Shown: positions 36,266 through 45,059 of the stretch, piece by piece
Layout of the letters: each line of letters opens with the position of its first letter
Numbering within the stretch: position 1 is the stretch's first letter
Assembly (NCBI GenBank): GCA_037721215.1
Contig: JBBJNV010000004.1
Span: 62,001 to 126,000, forward strand
Origin: Gemmatimonadaceae bacterium
GTDB taxonomy: Bacteria; Gemmatimonadota; Gemmatimonadetes; Gemmatimonadales; Gemmatimonadaceae
Reading direction: 5' to 3'
Length of the DNA: 64,000 bases
Translations under genes and position numbers: made by a program
The notes under the pieces: generated by a model
The model's input: only the letters and a program-made list of their open reading frames with translations
Told to the model about the DNA's origin: nothing
Databases searched by the model: none

Positions 36266-37032
36266 TGAGTTTTGTTCGCGACGAACAGGTCGTACGACCC
36301 GGGCTCCAGATCGGAGTGGTCGAAAGGAACAATCCGGGTTTCGAATCCGACTTCTGACATTACGCGAAGCCAGTCGGAGCGGGAGAACAGTCCTTCGATG
36401 TGCCGGTCGTGCTCTACCCGCACCGATCCATCTTTTGCCCTGATGAGATAGGCGTAATCCACAGTGCAGGTGGAATCGGAAGGATGGGGATCCCACGCCC
36501 ACTCGAGGAAGCGCAGCGCCCCGTTCACCCCGTCGTTGCCTCCGTGGTCGGTGGAGGGCCGAAAGTTCTCACGGACGTGGTCGGGTGCAAAGACGGCGAG
36601 ACCGCCGGGCTTGCAATATACGAACGCTGTCTCGACTGCCTGGCGGAGATCGGTGTAGGTGGTCATGTACGAGATGGCGTCGTGGACAAACACGCGATCG
36701 AACTGGCGGCCCAGCCGCACAGTTCGCATGTCCCCCTCGGCGTGCTCGCATTCCGGATTGAGCGCGCGGCTCACGTCGAGCATGCCGGTCGAGCGGTCCA
36801 CCAGAGTCACGGCACCGAAATGAGCCTTGAGATGAGATGCATTATTGCCGCCACCGCTGCCGAGCTCGAGGAGCGTAAGCGAGGCATTGGCGCCGAGCAG
36901 ACCGGCGTAGAATGCCGCTTCCTCGACATACTCATGAGGCGCGGACATGAGCGCCCACCAGGGCGCGAGATCGGTGTAGAGTCGCGGCTGAGAGGGAGGA
37001 GAAAGGTCTGCAGCCATTATATGGGACCCCAT
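36262..37032 (-). CDS. Class I SAM-dependent methyltransferase
   Basis: 256 residues. The SAM-binding motif LLELGSGGGNNASHL, acidic residue in VTLVDRSTGML, and GDMRTVRLGRQFDRVFVHDAI are typical of class I enzymes. Residues DHVRENFRPSTDHGG suggest a small-molecule substrate. The start could be 37032 or ATG 37017. It is followed by the broken HD hydrolase, coupled by a GTGA overlap. Substrate unknown. Confidence 0.82.
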   Translation of the reverse strand: MGSHIMAADLSPPSQPRLYTDLAPWWALMSAPHEYVEEAAFYAGLLGANASLTLLELGSGGGNNASHLKAHFGAVTLVDRSTGMLDVSRALNPECEHAEGDMRTVRLGRQFDRVFVHDAISYMTTYTDLRQAVETAFVYCKPGGLAVFAPDHVRENFRPSTDHGGNDGVNGALRFLEWAWDPHPSDSTCTVDYAYLIRAKDGSVRVEHDRHIEGLFSRSDWLRVMSEVGFETRIVPFDHSDLEPGSYDLFVANKTQ

Positions 37033-37201
37033 AGATATCTCGTTGCCGCCTCGGACCCTGCCCGTTGCAATCGTGCCCTCGACTTCACGACATCGCGACG
37101 CTTTCGGCGCTCGCGTCCAGCCTCAGATCGCGAGATGCGGTTGTCAGCAACGCCCGGGTTGCTTCGGTCGCATAAACCAGGCCCCACAAATAGGAATCCA
37201 T

Positions 37202-37522
37202 CTATTCGCCATACATCTCCGTGATGAGGCGCCGGAGCGTGCCGGCCTTTGAATCGGTAAGGTTCCCAAGCTTGCGGCCGATGCGTGATTTGCTGATGGT
37301 GCGGATCTGGTCGACGGCGATCTCCGCGTCGCGCCGGCCGGCTCGTACGGCGAGCCGGGTGCGCCAGGTGGGGTGGAGCTGTGTGGTGAGCGGACAGACA
37401 GTGACCGTCTGGAGGTGTTCATTGAGCTCGTCGAGGCTGACGATCACGACCGGGCGCGACTTCGCCATCTCGGCGCCTCGTGCGGGATCGAGCGCCGCCC
37501 AACGGATGTCGTAGCGTTTCAC
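37202..37522 (-). CDS. mazF: MazF/PemK-type endoribonuclease toxin
   Basis: 106 residues. The fold signature YDIRWAALDPARGAEMAKSRPVVIVS, then VTVCPLTTQ and VDQIRTISKSRIG, are those of MazF/PemK toxins, which cut mRNA at short motifs. It starts with GTG overlapping the mazE stop (GTGA), the usual antitoxin-first arrangement. Full length and likely functional. About 170 bases after its stop hold no gene. Confidence 0.9.
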   Translation of the reverse strand: MKRYDIRWAALDPARGAEMAKSRPVVIVSLDELNEHLQTVTVCPLTTQLHPTWRTRLAVRAGRRDAEIAVDQIRTISKSRIGRKLGNLTDSKAGTLRRLITEMYGE

Positions 37523-37851
37523 CCGGCGCCCGAGCGTCTGCGGGCGGTGTGATTCGGCTCGCGCTCGGCGACGCGGGGCAGTCTTTCCGTGTCCCAGGTG
37601 ATCTCATTGAGACCGTCGCCATCGGCTGCGTCCCACTCGGTCCAGTCCTCGACGCTGGTCGCCATTTCCCGTGCCGTTTCGAGAAATGAGAGCTTATGGC
37701 TCGCCGCACCCCGTAGGCGGAGGAGGATGCCTTCAGTCTTCTCTTCCATGACGACGCTCTCGCCGATGTGGTACCTGGCAAGAGTTGCGGCAGGGATGCG
37801 GACGCCGCGGGAGTTTCCGATGCGGGCGACTTTGAGTTCTACCGGCTTCAT
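37519..37851 (-). CDS. mazE: MazE-type antitoxin (SpoVT/AbrB fold)
   Basis: 110 residues from ATG 37851. N-terminal AbrB/MazE swapped-hairpin domain (VELKVARIGNSRGVRIP, LARYHIGESVVMEE) binds the operon's own promoter in the family. The C-terminal acidic tail (SVEDWTEWDAADGDGLNE) would neutralise the toxin. Adjacent, translationally coupled mazF confirms. Only 31 bases separate it from the lipoprotein gene upstream. Confidence 0.88.
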   Translation of the reverse strand: MKPVELKVARIGNSRGVRIPAATLARYHIGESVVMEEKTEGILLRLRGAASHKLSFLETAREMATSVEDWTEWDAADGDGLNEITWDTERLPRVAEREPNHTARRRSGAG

Positions 37852-37882
37852 GTAATAACAGTAGTTACGTATGTGGACGCGG

Positions 37883-39106
37883 TCAACTGCGCCCACGACC
37901 GCGCGAGCGTGTGCGCGGTTCGGCAACGCGTCTCGACGGCACTCGACGCGACTGTACAGGCGCGCGCAGTTCGAACGCTCCCACATCGAGCCACAGCCGC
38001 CGGTTTATCCGCGAGGTACGTGAGTCGATCAGTGGCACGATCGCTGTGAAGAAGTAACGTCCCGGGGCAAGCGAGTCTCCAAGCACCTCGGGTCCAGTAA
38101 CCTGCCGCGTCAGCATTCGACTCTCTCCCGGTGCAAGACGAACAGGATCGGGCACGGGCACACAACTCCGCGGAGAAATCCAGACGGGAGCCGGGGGCGC
38201 GGTGCGCTGGGCATCGGCGCTTCGATACGCGTGCAGCACGATCGGACAATCGCGCGAGATGTAGCGGGTCAGCTCGCCCCTCCGTCCACCGTTGGTGACG
38301 TCGACCCGGACATCGAACGTCTGGCGAGGCGCTGTGACTTCGTGAGCTTCGCCATGGTAGCGAAATCCGTCGAGGGGATAGTCGGGCCTGACAACGAATC
38401 GAGAAGGGACGAGCATGGCATGGCCACCGCTCAAAACCGTGGTGTCGCCATTCAACTCTAATCGCACGCTGAACGAATAATCTCCCGCGGGCAGGGAATC
38501 GCCGTAAATCTGCGGTAGCGGAACTCTGGTGTTCAGTCCTCCAAACCCCGGTTTCGTCTCCGACTGGCCGGGCGCAAGCGTAATGCCGAACAGAATCGCT
38601 TCACAGTCGTACGCGGTTGCGGTCGGCCACCCAGCTCGGTGTTCAGATCTCCACACGGGACCTCGTCCGTTGCGCAAGCCGCGATACGCTCTCAGGCTGA
38701 CGGCACACGCACCATACTCAAGGCGAACCATGCGGGATGAGATGTTTCGCACGGTGACTGCAGCACGAAGAATATGCGCAGGTGATTCACCAGCAGAGTC
38801 CCGCGCCACGTCGAGCTTGACGGCGTACGACAAGTCGCTGTGAATGTCAGCCAGCGGAATTGAATCGCGAACTTCCGCATCCGACAGTCGAGGGCCGACT
38901 TTTGACGGTGATGGCAGCCCGTGCCTGCTCAAGGAAGTCCCGCCGGCGGGCAGTGCGATACTGCTCACCTTATCCGCGGGAGGGCGATTCCCTGAACACC
39001 CTGCCAGCGCGGCAAGAGCGGCGGCAAGCGCGCCCCTGATTGTCAGCGACCGCAAGGGTCGATCCGGGCGCGCTGTAATTGACCGCAAGCAATCAAGGGA
39101 GTTCAC
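37883..39106 (-). CDS. Lipoprotein with two BsuPI-like domains
   Basis: 407 residues from a GTG. Lipobox LAGC (about Cys37). Two immunoglobulin-like regions, about 85-225 and 255-375, share the pattern of BsuPI-type protease-inhibitor domains (VTVRNISSRMVRLEYG, LAPGQSE; VDVTNGGRRGELTRY, LAPGESR). Function unknown; binding or protein inhibition at the envelope is possible. The basic C-terminal tail (RRVPSRRVAEPRTRSRGRGRS) is not typical and may be read-through into intergenic DNA before mazE. Confidence 0.6.
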   Translation of the reverse strand: MNSLDCLRSITARPDRPLRSLTIRGALAAALAALAGCSGNRPPADKVSSIALPAGGTSLSRHGLPSPSKVGPRLSDAEVRDSIPLADIHSDLSYAVKLDVARDSAGESPAHILRAAVTVRNISSRMVRLEYGACAVSLRAYRGLRNGRGPVWRSEHRAGWPTATAYDCEAILFGITLAPGQSETKPGFGGLNTRVPLPQIYGDSLPAGDYSFSVRLELNGDTTVLSGGHAMLVPSRFVVRPDYPLDGFRYHGEAHEVTAPRQTFDVRVDVTNGGRRGELTRYISRDCPIVLHAYRSADAQRTAPPAPVWISPRSCVPVPDPVRLAPGESRMLTRQVTGPEVLGDSLAPGRYFFTAIVPLIDSRTSRINRRLWLDVGAFELRAPVQSRRVPSRRVAEPRTRSRGRGRS

Positions 39107-39130
39107 GCACCGGACTTTCCTGTGTGCGGT

Positions 39131-39523
39131 CTATTGAACGCGAACCGTTCGCGACACGGAACTGCCGTCAGGCTGCATCGCGCGGACGGTGAAAGGGTTC
39201 GAGAACGGAGGCGTCGCCTCGTAAGTTTGCGGATCCTTTCGGATGTCGTCAGTGCACAGGCCGTTTGGGCCGGAGCTATCGCGTCCGCGGGCTTCGAACG
39301 ACAGTTCGCCCGGACGACGGGTGGCAACCAGTCTCTCGAACCTGCGGCACCCGCCGCTCATGACCGTAAGCCTCACGGTGAACGGCGCACCGGGGGACGC
39401 AGACTCAGGCACAACGAAATCGGTGATGGGAAGTGTTACGTCTCTGGCGGAGCTGAACGGATTGGTGCATGCGGCGCAAAACGCGAGGAGTCCGAATATC
39501 ATCGAACGGCGGGAGTATCTCAT
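39131..39523 (-). CDS. Small lipoprotein, unknown
   Basis: 130 residues from ATG 39523. Signal peptide (SMIFGLLAFCAAC) with lipobox Cys near 19. The mature part is beta-rich with several Cys residues (GGCRRF, GLCTDD), suggesting disulphides. No family recognised. Upstream neighbour of the BsuPI-like lipoprotein gene by 24 bases, so possibly cotranscribed. Confidence 0.6.
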   Translation of the reverse strand: MRYSRRSMIFGLLAFCAACTNPFSSARDVTLPITDFVVPESASPGAPFTVRLTVMSGGCRRFERLVATRRPGELSFEARGRDSSGPNGLCTDDIRKDPQTYEATPPFSNPFTVRAMQPDGSSVSRTVRVQ

Positions 39524-39709
39524 CGTGAGAAACCTGGTCAGAGGATCACCGTTTACCATTCCGTGAAGTGCCACGGGATGATTACGTTTTGCACTCGCGA
39601 ACTATTGGGCTTTGCCGCTTCGCCCCGCCCATGTATCTATTTGCTGACCTGTCGCGCGCTTTCTGGCTCCTGAGCGGAAAGCCCTGCACTCGAATTGTAC
39701 GTTGTGGGA

Positions 39710-41275
39710 ATGACTGACGTAACCGCCACAGGTCCAGCCCGGGCCGGCCGCCGCGAATGGATCGGACTCGCCGTGCTCACGCTTCCGTGCATGCTGCTGG
39801 CGATGGACCTCACCGTTCTGCACCTCGCCGTACCCGCACTGAGCGCAGACCTCCAGCCCAGCAGCGCTCAGCTGCTGTGGATCGTGGACATCTACGGATT
39901 CCTGATTGCTGGCTCGCTTATCACCATGGGCACGCTCGGTGACAGGATCGGTCGCCGCAGACTCTTGCTGATCGGCGCTGCATTCTTCGGCGCGGCCTCG
40001 GCGCTGGCCGCGTTTTCAACCACCGCCGAAATGTTGATTGCCACCCGCGCCCTGCTGGGAATTGCAGGTGCGACGCTGATGCCGTCCACGCTGGCGTTGA
40101 TCCGGAACATGTTTCATGATCCCGGCCAGCGCACGGTTGCCATCGCAGTGTGGCTGAATGCTTTCATGATTGGGAGCGCAATTGGCCCGGTGCTGGGCGG
40201 GCTGTTCCTCGAGCGGTTCTGGTGGGGTTCGGTATTTCTCCTGAACGTCCCGGTAATGGCGTTGCTGCTGGTGCTGGGGCCATTTCTCCTTCCTGAAAAT
40301 CGCGACCCCGACTCCGGTCGGCTGGATCTGATCAGTGCCGCTCTTTCGCTCACTGCGATGCTGGCGGTCATCTATGGAATCAAACGGGTCGCACAGGACG
40401 GACCCGGCCCCGAGTCCATGATCTCAATCGTGGCCGGCATCGCAGCTGGGCTGGTGTTCGTGTACCGCCAGCGAAAACTCGCCGATCCGCTCATCGATCT
40501 GCGGCTCTTTCAGGTTCCGGCTTTCACCGCATCTGTTGCGACTCAACTTGTCGCGCTGCTCGCAATGGCGGGCATCTATCTCTTCGTTGCGCAGTACCTC
40601 CAGCTCGTCCTTGGTCTCTCACCATTTCGCGCGGGCCTTGCGCTACTGCCATCGACGATTGCAGGAATGGCCGGATCGATGCTGGCCCCGCTCAGCGTAC
40701 GACGGTTTCGTCACGCCTACGTGATGGGCGCGGGCCTCATCCTCTCGGCGGTGGGGATGGCCGTATTGACGCGGGTCGGGGACGGGTCAGGGCTGACTGT
40801 CATTGTGACTGCGTTCGTGATCATCTCGGTGGGACTCAGCGCGACGATGACGTTGACCACCGACATGATCATTGGTGTCGCTCCGCCCGCGCGCGCTGGC
40901 GCCGCATCGGCAATCTCGGAAACGAGCAGCGAGCTTGGTCTGGCACTCGGCATCGCCATCCTCGGCAGCATCGGTACCGCCGCCTATCGCCGTATCATGA
41001 GCGGAGACGTGCTGGCCGGTGTGGATCGGGAAGCAGCAGAAAGCGCGCGGGCAACGCTCGGGGGCGCGGTGGACATCGGCAACGGACTGAGCGGCGCGGA
41101 AGGCATCGCGCTTGCCGATACAGCGCGCGGTGCATTCGCGCAATCGCTGGAGCTGGTTGCCGGCATCGGCGCTGTGATGGTGCTGGCGATGGCGGTTGTG
41201 GTGGTTATCATGCTGCGGCGCGTGAGGCCTGGTGCAGACGCCGTCCGAGAATCGGAGATGACTGCGGCAGCGTGA
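39710..41275 (+). CDS. DHA2-family MFS drug efflux transporter (EmrB/QacA/SmvA-like)
   Basis: 521 residues and about 14 transmembrane helices. The DHA2 motifs are clear: MDLTVLHLAVPALSADLQ in helix 1, LWIVDIYGFLIAG in helix 2, GDRIGRRRLLLIG between helices 2 and 3, and WLNAFMIGSAIGPVLGG in motif C. This is closest in look to SmvA/QacA-type exporters of cationic drugs and biocides. ATG 39710 chosen; an in-frame start at 39695 would be also possible. Divergent from the small lipoprotein gene. Ends at the tandem repeat. Confidence 0.85.
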   Translation: MTDVTATGPARAGRREWIGLAVLTLPCMLLAMDLTVLHLAVPALSADLQPSSAQLLWIVDIYGFLIAGSLITMGTLGDRIGRRRLLLIGAAFFGAASALAAFSTTAEMLIATRALLGIAGATLMPSTLALIRNMFHDPGQRTVAIAVWLNAFMIGSAIGPVLGGLFLERFWWGSVFLLNVPVMALLLVLGPFLLPENRDPDSGRLDLISAALSLTAMLAVIYGIKRVAQDGPGPESMISIVAGIAAGLVFVYRQRKLADPLIDLRLFQVPAFTASVATQLVALLAMAGIYLFVAQYLQLVLGLSPFRAGLALLPSTIAGMAGSMLAPLSVRRFRHAYVMGAGLILSAVGMAVLTRVGDGSGLTVIVTAFVIISVGLSATMTLTTDMIIGVAPPARAGAASAISETSSELGLALGIAILGSIGTAAYRRIMSGDVLAGVDREAAESARATLGGAVDIGNGLSGAEGIALADTARGAFAQSLELVAGIGAVMVLAMAVVVVIMLRRVRPGADAVRESEMTAAA

Positions 41276-41338
41276 GCTACCCGCTACCCGCTACCTGCTA
41301 CCCGTTACCCGCTACCCGCTACCCGCTACCCGCTGCGG
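41276..41338. repeat. Heptamer tandem repeat GCTACCC
   Basis: Eight copies of a 7-bp unit GCTACCC (two carry single changes, GCTACCT and GTTACCC) followed by a partial GCTGCGG. It starts exactly after the MFS stop and lies between convergent MFS and dinB genes. Confidence 0.85.
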
Positions 41339-41350
41339 GTCGAGACATAG

Positions 41351-42583
41351 TCAGTTCGAATCCCTCGTAAGGGATGCCGGCAGAATTCCCTTTGGGCCGA
41401 ACTTGTCCCTCACCCGGTCGACGGTTCGGGCAACCAGGCGGTCGCGATCCGTTTCCGCCGACAGATCAGCACCCGCAGAGAACAAGATCATCTGATCAGC
41501 TTTTGGATCATGCGCCAGGGCTGAAAGGGCAACTCCAAGCAAACGTGCGGGCACCCGGCGCACACCACGCAGTTTCGCCAGCAGCTCACGGGCCACACGC
41601 AGAATGACGCGATCTGACACAACCGCCTCCGTCAGAGTTCGTCGCGCGGAACGTGTACGGAAATCCATGTCGCGGATGCGCACCGTGATCGTCCGCGCGG
41701 CGAGGCCGGCGCCGCGTAGATCGAATGCCGCCTGCGTGACCAGCGCCAGCAGTTCGCGTTCAAGGTCACTGTCTTCATGCAAGTCTTCCGCGAAGGTTTC
41801 ATCGCGGCTGATGCTCTTTGCTTCGCCGCCTGACTCCACCGCCGAATCGCTGACGCCGTGCACCCGGTCCCAGAGCCATTCCGCCTCTCTCTTCCCGAAC
41901 CACTGCCGGAGCGTGGTCAGCTCGTGTCGAAGGACATCAGGGACGGTTGTCATTCCGAGTTTTGCGAGCCGCTCCTGAAACTTCGGCCCAACGAGCGGAA
42001 GTTCGGCGAGCGCGAAGGTACGCAGGAAAATTTCTTCCATTCCCGGCTCGACGATGTGCACTCCATCTGCTCCGGTGCCCGGTTTTGGCTTGGCGCGCTC
42101 GACAGCGAGCTTGGCGATGAGTTTGTTCGTACCTCCGCCAATCGAGATCGATACCCCGGTCTCGTTATGAACGGCGTCGCGCGCCCGGTGTGCGGTACGG
42201 GCGAGGTGCTCATGGTGATAGACGCGCTCGGTGCCGCCAAGGTCTAGATACCACTCATCGATACTCGCGCCCTCGATGCCGGGGGCAAAGCGTTCCAGCA
42301 CCCTCCGGATCTCGCCGCTTTTCGCCGAACAAGCCTTGCGTGGCACGGGCACGCACATCGCGTCGGGGCAAAGTCTGAGCGCCCGTGCGATGGGCATCGC
42401 GGAGCGGACACCGAACTTGCGGGTCTCCCATGAGGCAGAACAGACAACGCCGCGGCTTTCGCGCGATCCGCCAACTATCAGCAGCGGAGCCTGGCCGGCG
42501 CCGTTGGGGTCGATCATCCGCGCAACCGCGACGTAGAATGCGTCGGCGTCGGCGAGCAGGATTCGCCGCGGGATGTCTGGCAC
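41351..42583 (-). CDS. dinB: DNA polymerase IV-type Y-family polymerase
   Basis: 410 residues from GTG. Y-family motifs: DADAFYVAV (metal Asp, Tyr at the steric-gate position), SRGVVCSASWETRKFGVRS, ASIDEWYLDLGG (metal Asp-Glu), and SIGGGTNKLIAKLA. The little-finger domain is at about 240-360. Near the C-terminus DQMILF resembles a sliding-clamp binding motif (QxxLF). The usual DMDAFFASVE is changed to DADAFYVAVAR, so this is a divergent branch, but all metal ligands remain. Translesion synthesis is the likely role. Confidence 0.87.
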   Translation of the reverse strand: MPDIPRRILLADADAFYVAVARMIDPNGAGQAPLLIVGGSRESRGVVCSASWETRKFGVRSAMPIARALRLCPDAMCVPVPRKACSAKSGEIRRVLERFAPGIEGASIDEWYLDLGGTERVYHHEHLARTAHRARDAVHNETGVSISIGGGTNKLIAKLAVERAKPKPGTGADGVHIVEPGMEEIFLRTFALAELPLVGPKFQERLAKLGMTTVPDVLRHELTTLRQWFGKREAEWLWDRVHGVSDSAVESGGEAKSISRDETFAEDLHEDSDLERELLALVTQAAFDLRGAGLAARTITVRIRDMDFRTRSARRTLTEAVVSDRVILRVARELLAKLRGVRRVPARLLGVALSALAHDPKADQMILFSAGADLSAETDRDRLVARTVDRVRDKFGPKGILPASLTRDSN

Positions 42584-42619
42584 TCAGCGTCTTCCTTTAG
42601 TCTCACAGGTGATATGGAC

Positions 42620-42646
42620 ACCGAGACCACCGAGACCACTGAGACC
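42620..42646. repeat. 9-bp tandem repeat ACCGAGACC x3
   Basis: Three adjacent copies (ACCGAGACC, ACCGAGACC, ACTGAGACC) in the gap upstream of dinB. No coding frame uses it. Confidence 0.7.
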
Positions 42647-42689
42647 ATCTGGGAAAAACCTCACCAGCGATTCGGCGGCGGGCGACGGC

Positions 42690-42956
42690 TCACGCGAAAC
42701 GCTTGAGCGACCGCTCGCGTGCTTTCCGGGCCTCCTCTTCACGATTCTTCGGCGCCGCGGTCGTGCTCATTGAATGGACGAGCCGGTATGCCGCGGCGGT
42801 CACTTCGTCCACCGCGCAATCGAAAGCCGCTTCGTTCGCGCGGCTCGGTCGGGTCGTCCCGCTCAGCTTGCGGACGAACTGAAGCGCCGACGCGCGAATT
42901 TCATCTTCGGTTGCGGGCGGCTCGAAATTGACCAGTGTCTTGATGTTCCGGCACAT
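42690..42956 (-). CDS. DUF2277 protein
   Basis: 88 residues starting MCRNIKTLVNFEPPATEDEIRASALQFVRKLSG, the exact signature of DUF2277. Small helical proteins with conserved N-terminal Cys; function unknown. ATG 42956 is the family start. It lies alone between dinB and the TPR lipoprotein. Confidence 0.88.
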   Translation of the reverse strand: MCRNIKTLVNFEPPATEDEIRASALQFVRKLSGTTRPSRANEAAFDCAVDEVTAAAYRLVHSMSTTAAPKNREEEARKARERSLKRFA

Positions 42957-43076
42957 TCTGCAATCCTCGTTCAATGGTTACAGGGACGACGAACGTTCCC
43001 GCGCCGCTCCTGGGCGCGAAGTCGCCAGACCAGAAGGCGCAAGCACCGATTACCGCGACGCTGCTTCCGTTGGAGA

Positions 43077-43931
43077 TCACCGCAGACGCCGGAGCTCCGC
43101 TTCCGATACGATGAATCCGAAGCCAGGCCAGCCTCCCGAACGAACCGAGCGCTCAAACCAGCTCCTGGCGCGGGCCGTATCTCCCTTGACCAGGAACCAG
43201 TTGCCCACGCCATAGCTCAACGTTGCTATCTGGACATCTGCTGTGTCGGCCGGCGTGAAAACCTGGTCGGGGCCGATCTCGCCGCGGTAAAGCTTGAGCC
43301 GTCGCGCGTACGCATTGGATACCGCCAGCGAATCGGGGCGCCTCGCCAGCATCGCCTGCGCGTCGGTGTTCCGTCCCGCGCGGGAGAGCGACATCCAAAG
43401 CCAGTCAGTCGCCCCAGCCAGTTCCCCAGCATCAGGCGCGCGCCCCTGAGCCGTCGCAAAAGCTGCTGCTGCGCCAGTGAAATCTCCGCGCGCGAAACGG
43501 ACAACGCCGAGGTGATACCAGATGCCGTAGATCGTGCTGTCGAGTCGACTGCCGCGGGTCAGATCGGCCGCCGCGCGATCGAAGTCTCGCACAGTCAGGT
43601 ATCGATGACCGCGCCAGCGCAGCAGCAAAGGATTGTCCGGCGCGATTGCAAGGCCGCGGGTGAAGGTTGCGATTGCTTCCCGGAATTGACGGGCACCCGA
43701 CTGGGCGACGCCGAGCTGAATGATTTTCTCGACGCTGCGCGGATCGGCGGCGAGGGCGACCTCAGCACGAGCAATCGCACCGGTGTCGGGCTGCGATCGA
43801 TACACGATCCCGGCGGGCGAACGGTATTGAACCGAAGGGCCCCCTTCAGTCAGGCCGTTCGACTGAGCTCTCTGACTACACGCTGTGGGGAAAATCACCA
43901 GCAGCATCAACAGCGCGATCCGAATCAGCAT
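43077..43931 (-). CDS. TPR-repeat lipoprotein
   Basis: 284 residues. Lipobox PTAC (Cys17). TPR-like helices run from about 60 to 180 (IIQLGVAQSGARQFREAIATFTRGLAIAPDN, WYHLGVVRFARGDFTGAAAAF) with another at about 235-265 (VGNWFLVKGDTARARSWFER). A scaffolding or assembly role is possible; no specific partner is visible. Same strand as the epimerase gene upstream (59-base gap). Confidence 0.72.
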   Translation of the reverse strand: MLIRIALLMLLVIFPTACSQRAQSNGLTEGGPSVQYRSPAGIVYRSQPDTGAIARAEVALAADPRSVEKIIQLGVAQSGARQFREAIATFTRGLAIAPDNPLLLRWRGHRYLTVRDFDRAAADLTRGSRLDSTIYGIWYHLGVVRFARGDFTGAAAAFATAQGRAPDAGELAGATDWLWMSLSRAGRNTDAQAMLARRPDSLAVSNAYARRLKLYRGEIGPDQVFTPADTADVQIATLSYGVGNWFLVKGDTARARSWFERSVRSGGWPGFGFIVSEAELRRLR

Positions 43932-43989
43932 AGTCGTACCTCGGTCACCAGATGTGGGATGTCTTTCATCGCATTCGCACATTTCCGCA

Positions 43990-44964
43990 TTACTCGACCC
44001 GTCTGGCCGATTCCGAAAGCATAAGCGCCTTGCTGTCGAGTAGCCAGTTCACGGCCTCCCGTGCCGCATCGACGGCGGTGTACATGGGTTTGAATCCAAG
44101 CAATGCCTCCGCCTTCGCTACGCTTGCGGCGGGAGAGTGCACGATGTGGTCGTGGGTGATCAATGCTTCCTGTGCGGTTACGGTTGTTCTCCACTGGTCC
44201 CAAGGCAGAAACTCGAGGCACGCATCGCGCCCGAACCATGACGACGCCGACTTTGCGTAGTCAGTCATCGTAACCGGTTCGCGCGCCGCGACGTGAAAAG
44301 CCTGGCCGACTGCGGCGTGGGGCTGGCCGAGCGCGAGTTCGAACGCCTGCGCTACATCGTCGGCATGAACGTGCTGGAGTGTCGCCATCCCCTCGTCTGG
44401 AAGAGCAACCTTGTCCCCCTGCGCGAGGCGTGCAAAAACCGTCAGATCGAGGTTACCCGCCGGATTGACCGGAACCCAACCCGCACCGGTGATGTGACCG
44501 GGGTGCAGCACCGAAGCTGGAAAGCCGCTGCCCGCGGCTTCAAGCAGGAATCGCTCGATCTGTGCCTTCCGGATGCCGTATTCGCCAAACGGTTCCCGCA
44601 GAGCGGTCTCGTCGTATGGACGCGACTTTGGAACGCCGTGCACCCACAAGGTGCCGCAGTGCAGGAAGAGCTCGACCCGGTCGCGGAGCGCATCAACGAG
44701 ATGCGCCGCTGAGTCGAGAGTGAAGCAGATGAGATCGATGACGACGTCGGGCGAGAGCGTCGCGATCGCGCTACCGAAAGTGCGGTCGGCCTCTGCCGCC
44801 GCGCGATCGATGCCCACGTGTTGAACGTGGCGCCATGCGAGGGACTCGTGATAGGGTTGCCGCAGGCCGCGGCTGACGGCAAGTACTTCGTGTCCCGCCA
44901 TGACGAGACGCGGAACCAGATAGCTGCCGATGTGGCCGGTGGCACCGATGATTACAACGCGCAT
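43990..44964 (-). CDS. NAD-dependent epimerase/dehydratase (extended SDR)
   Basis: 324 residues from ATG 44964. Rossmann motif VVIIGATGHIGSYL (GATGxxG), LHCGTLWVHG (Ser/Thr), and YGIRKAQIE (YxxxK variant). C-terminal substrate domain with HVHADDVAQAFELAL. The sugar or small-molecule substrate is unclear; it resembles the atypical reductase/epimerase group found with sugar metabolism. Divergent from the secreted hypothetical gene. Confidence 0.82.
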   Translation of the reverse strand: MRVVIIGATGHIGSYLVPRLVMAGHEVLAVSRGLRQPYHESLAWRHVQHVGIDRAAAEADRTFGSAIATLSPDVVIDLICFTLDSAAHLVDALRDRVELFLHCGTLWVHGVPKSRPYDETALREPFGEYGIRKAQIERFLLEAAGSGFPASVLHPGHITGAGWVPVNPAGNLDLTVFARLAQGDKVALPDEGMATLQHVHADDVAQAFELALGQPHAAVGQAFHVAAREPVTMTDYAKSASSWFGRDACLEFLPWDQWRTTVTAQEALITHDHIVHSPAASVAKAEALLGFKPMYTAVDAAREAVNWLLDSKALMLSESARRVE

Positions 44965-45059
44965 GGGTGCGTGAGTCGAGGGTGGTGAATACGATGGCGT
45001 AGCCACGCCGCGGCATGACAGCACATATTATCGCTCGTCAACTTCCAACGGGATATCCA

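Noticed and set aside
42774-44024. Long plus-strand frame across DUF2277 and the TPR gene
   Set aside because: Antisense to two real genes; no recognisable domain.
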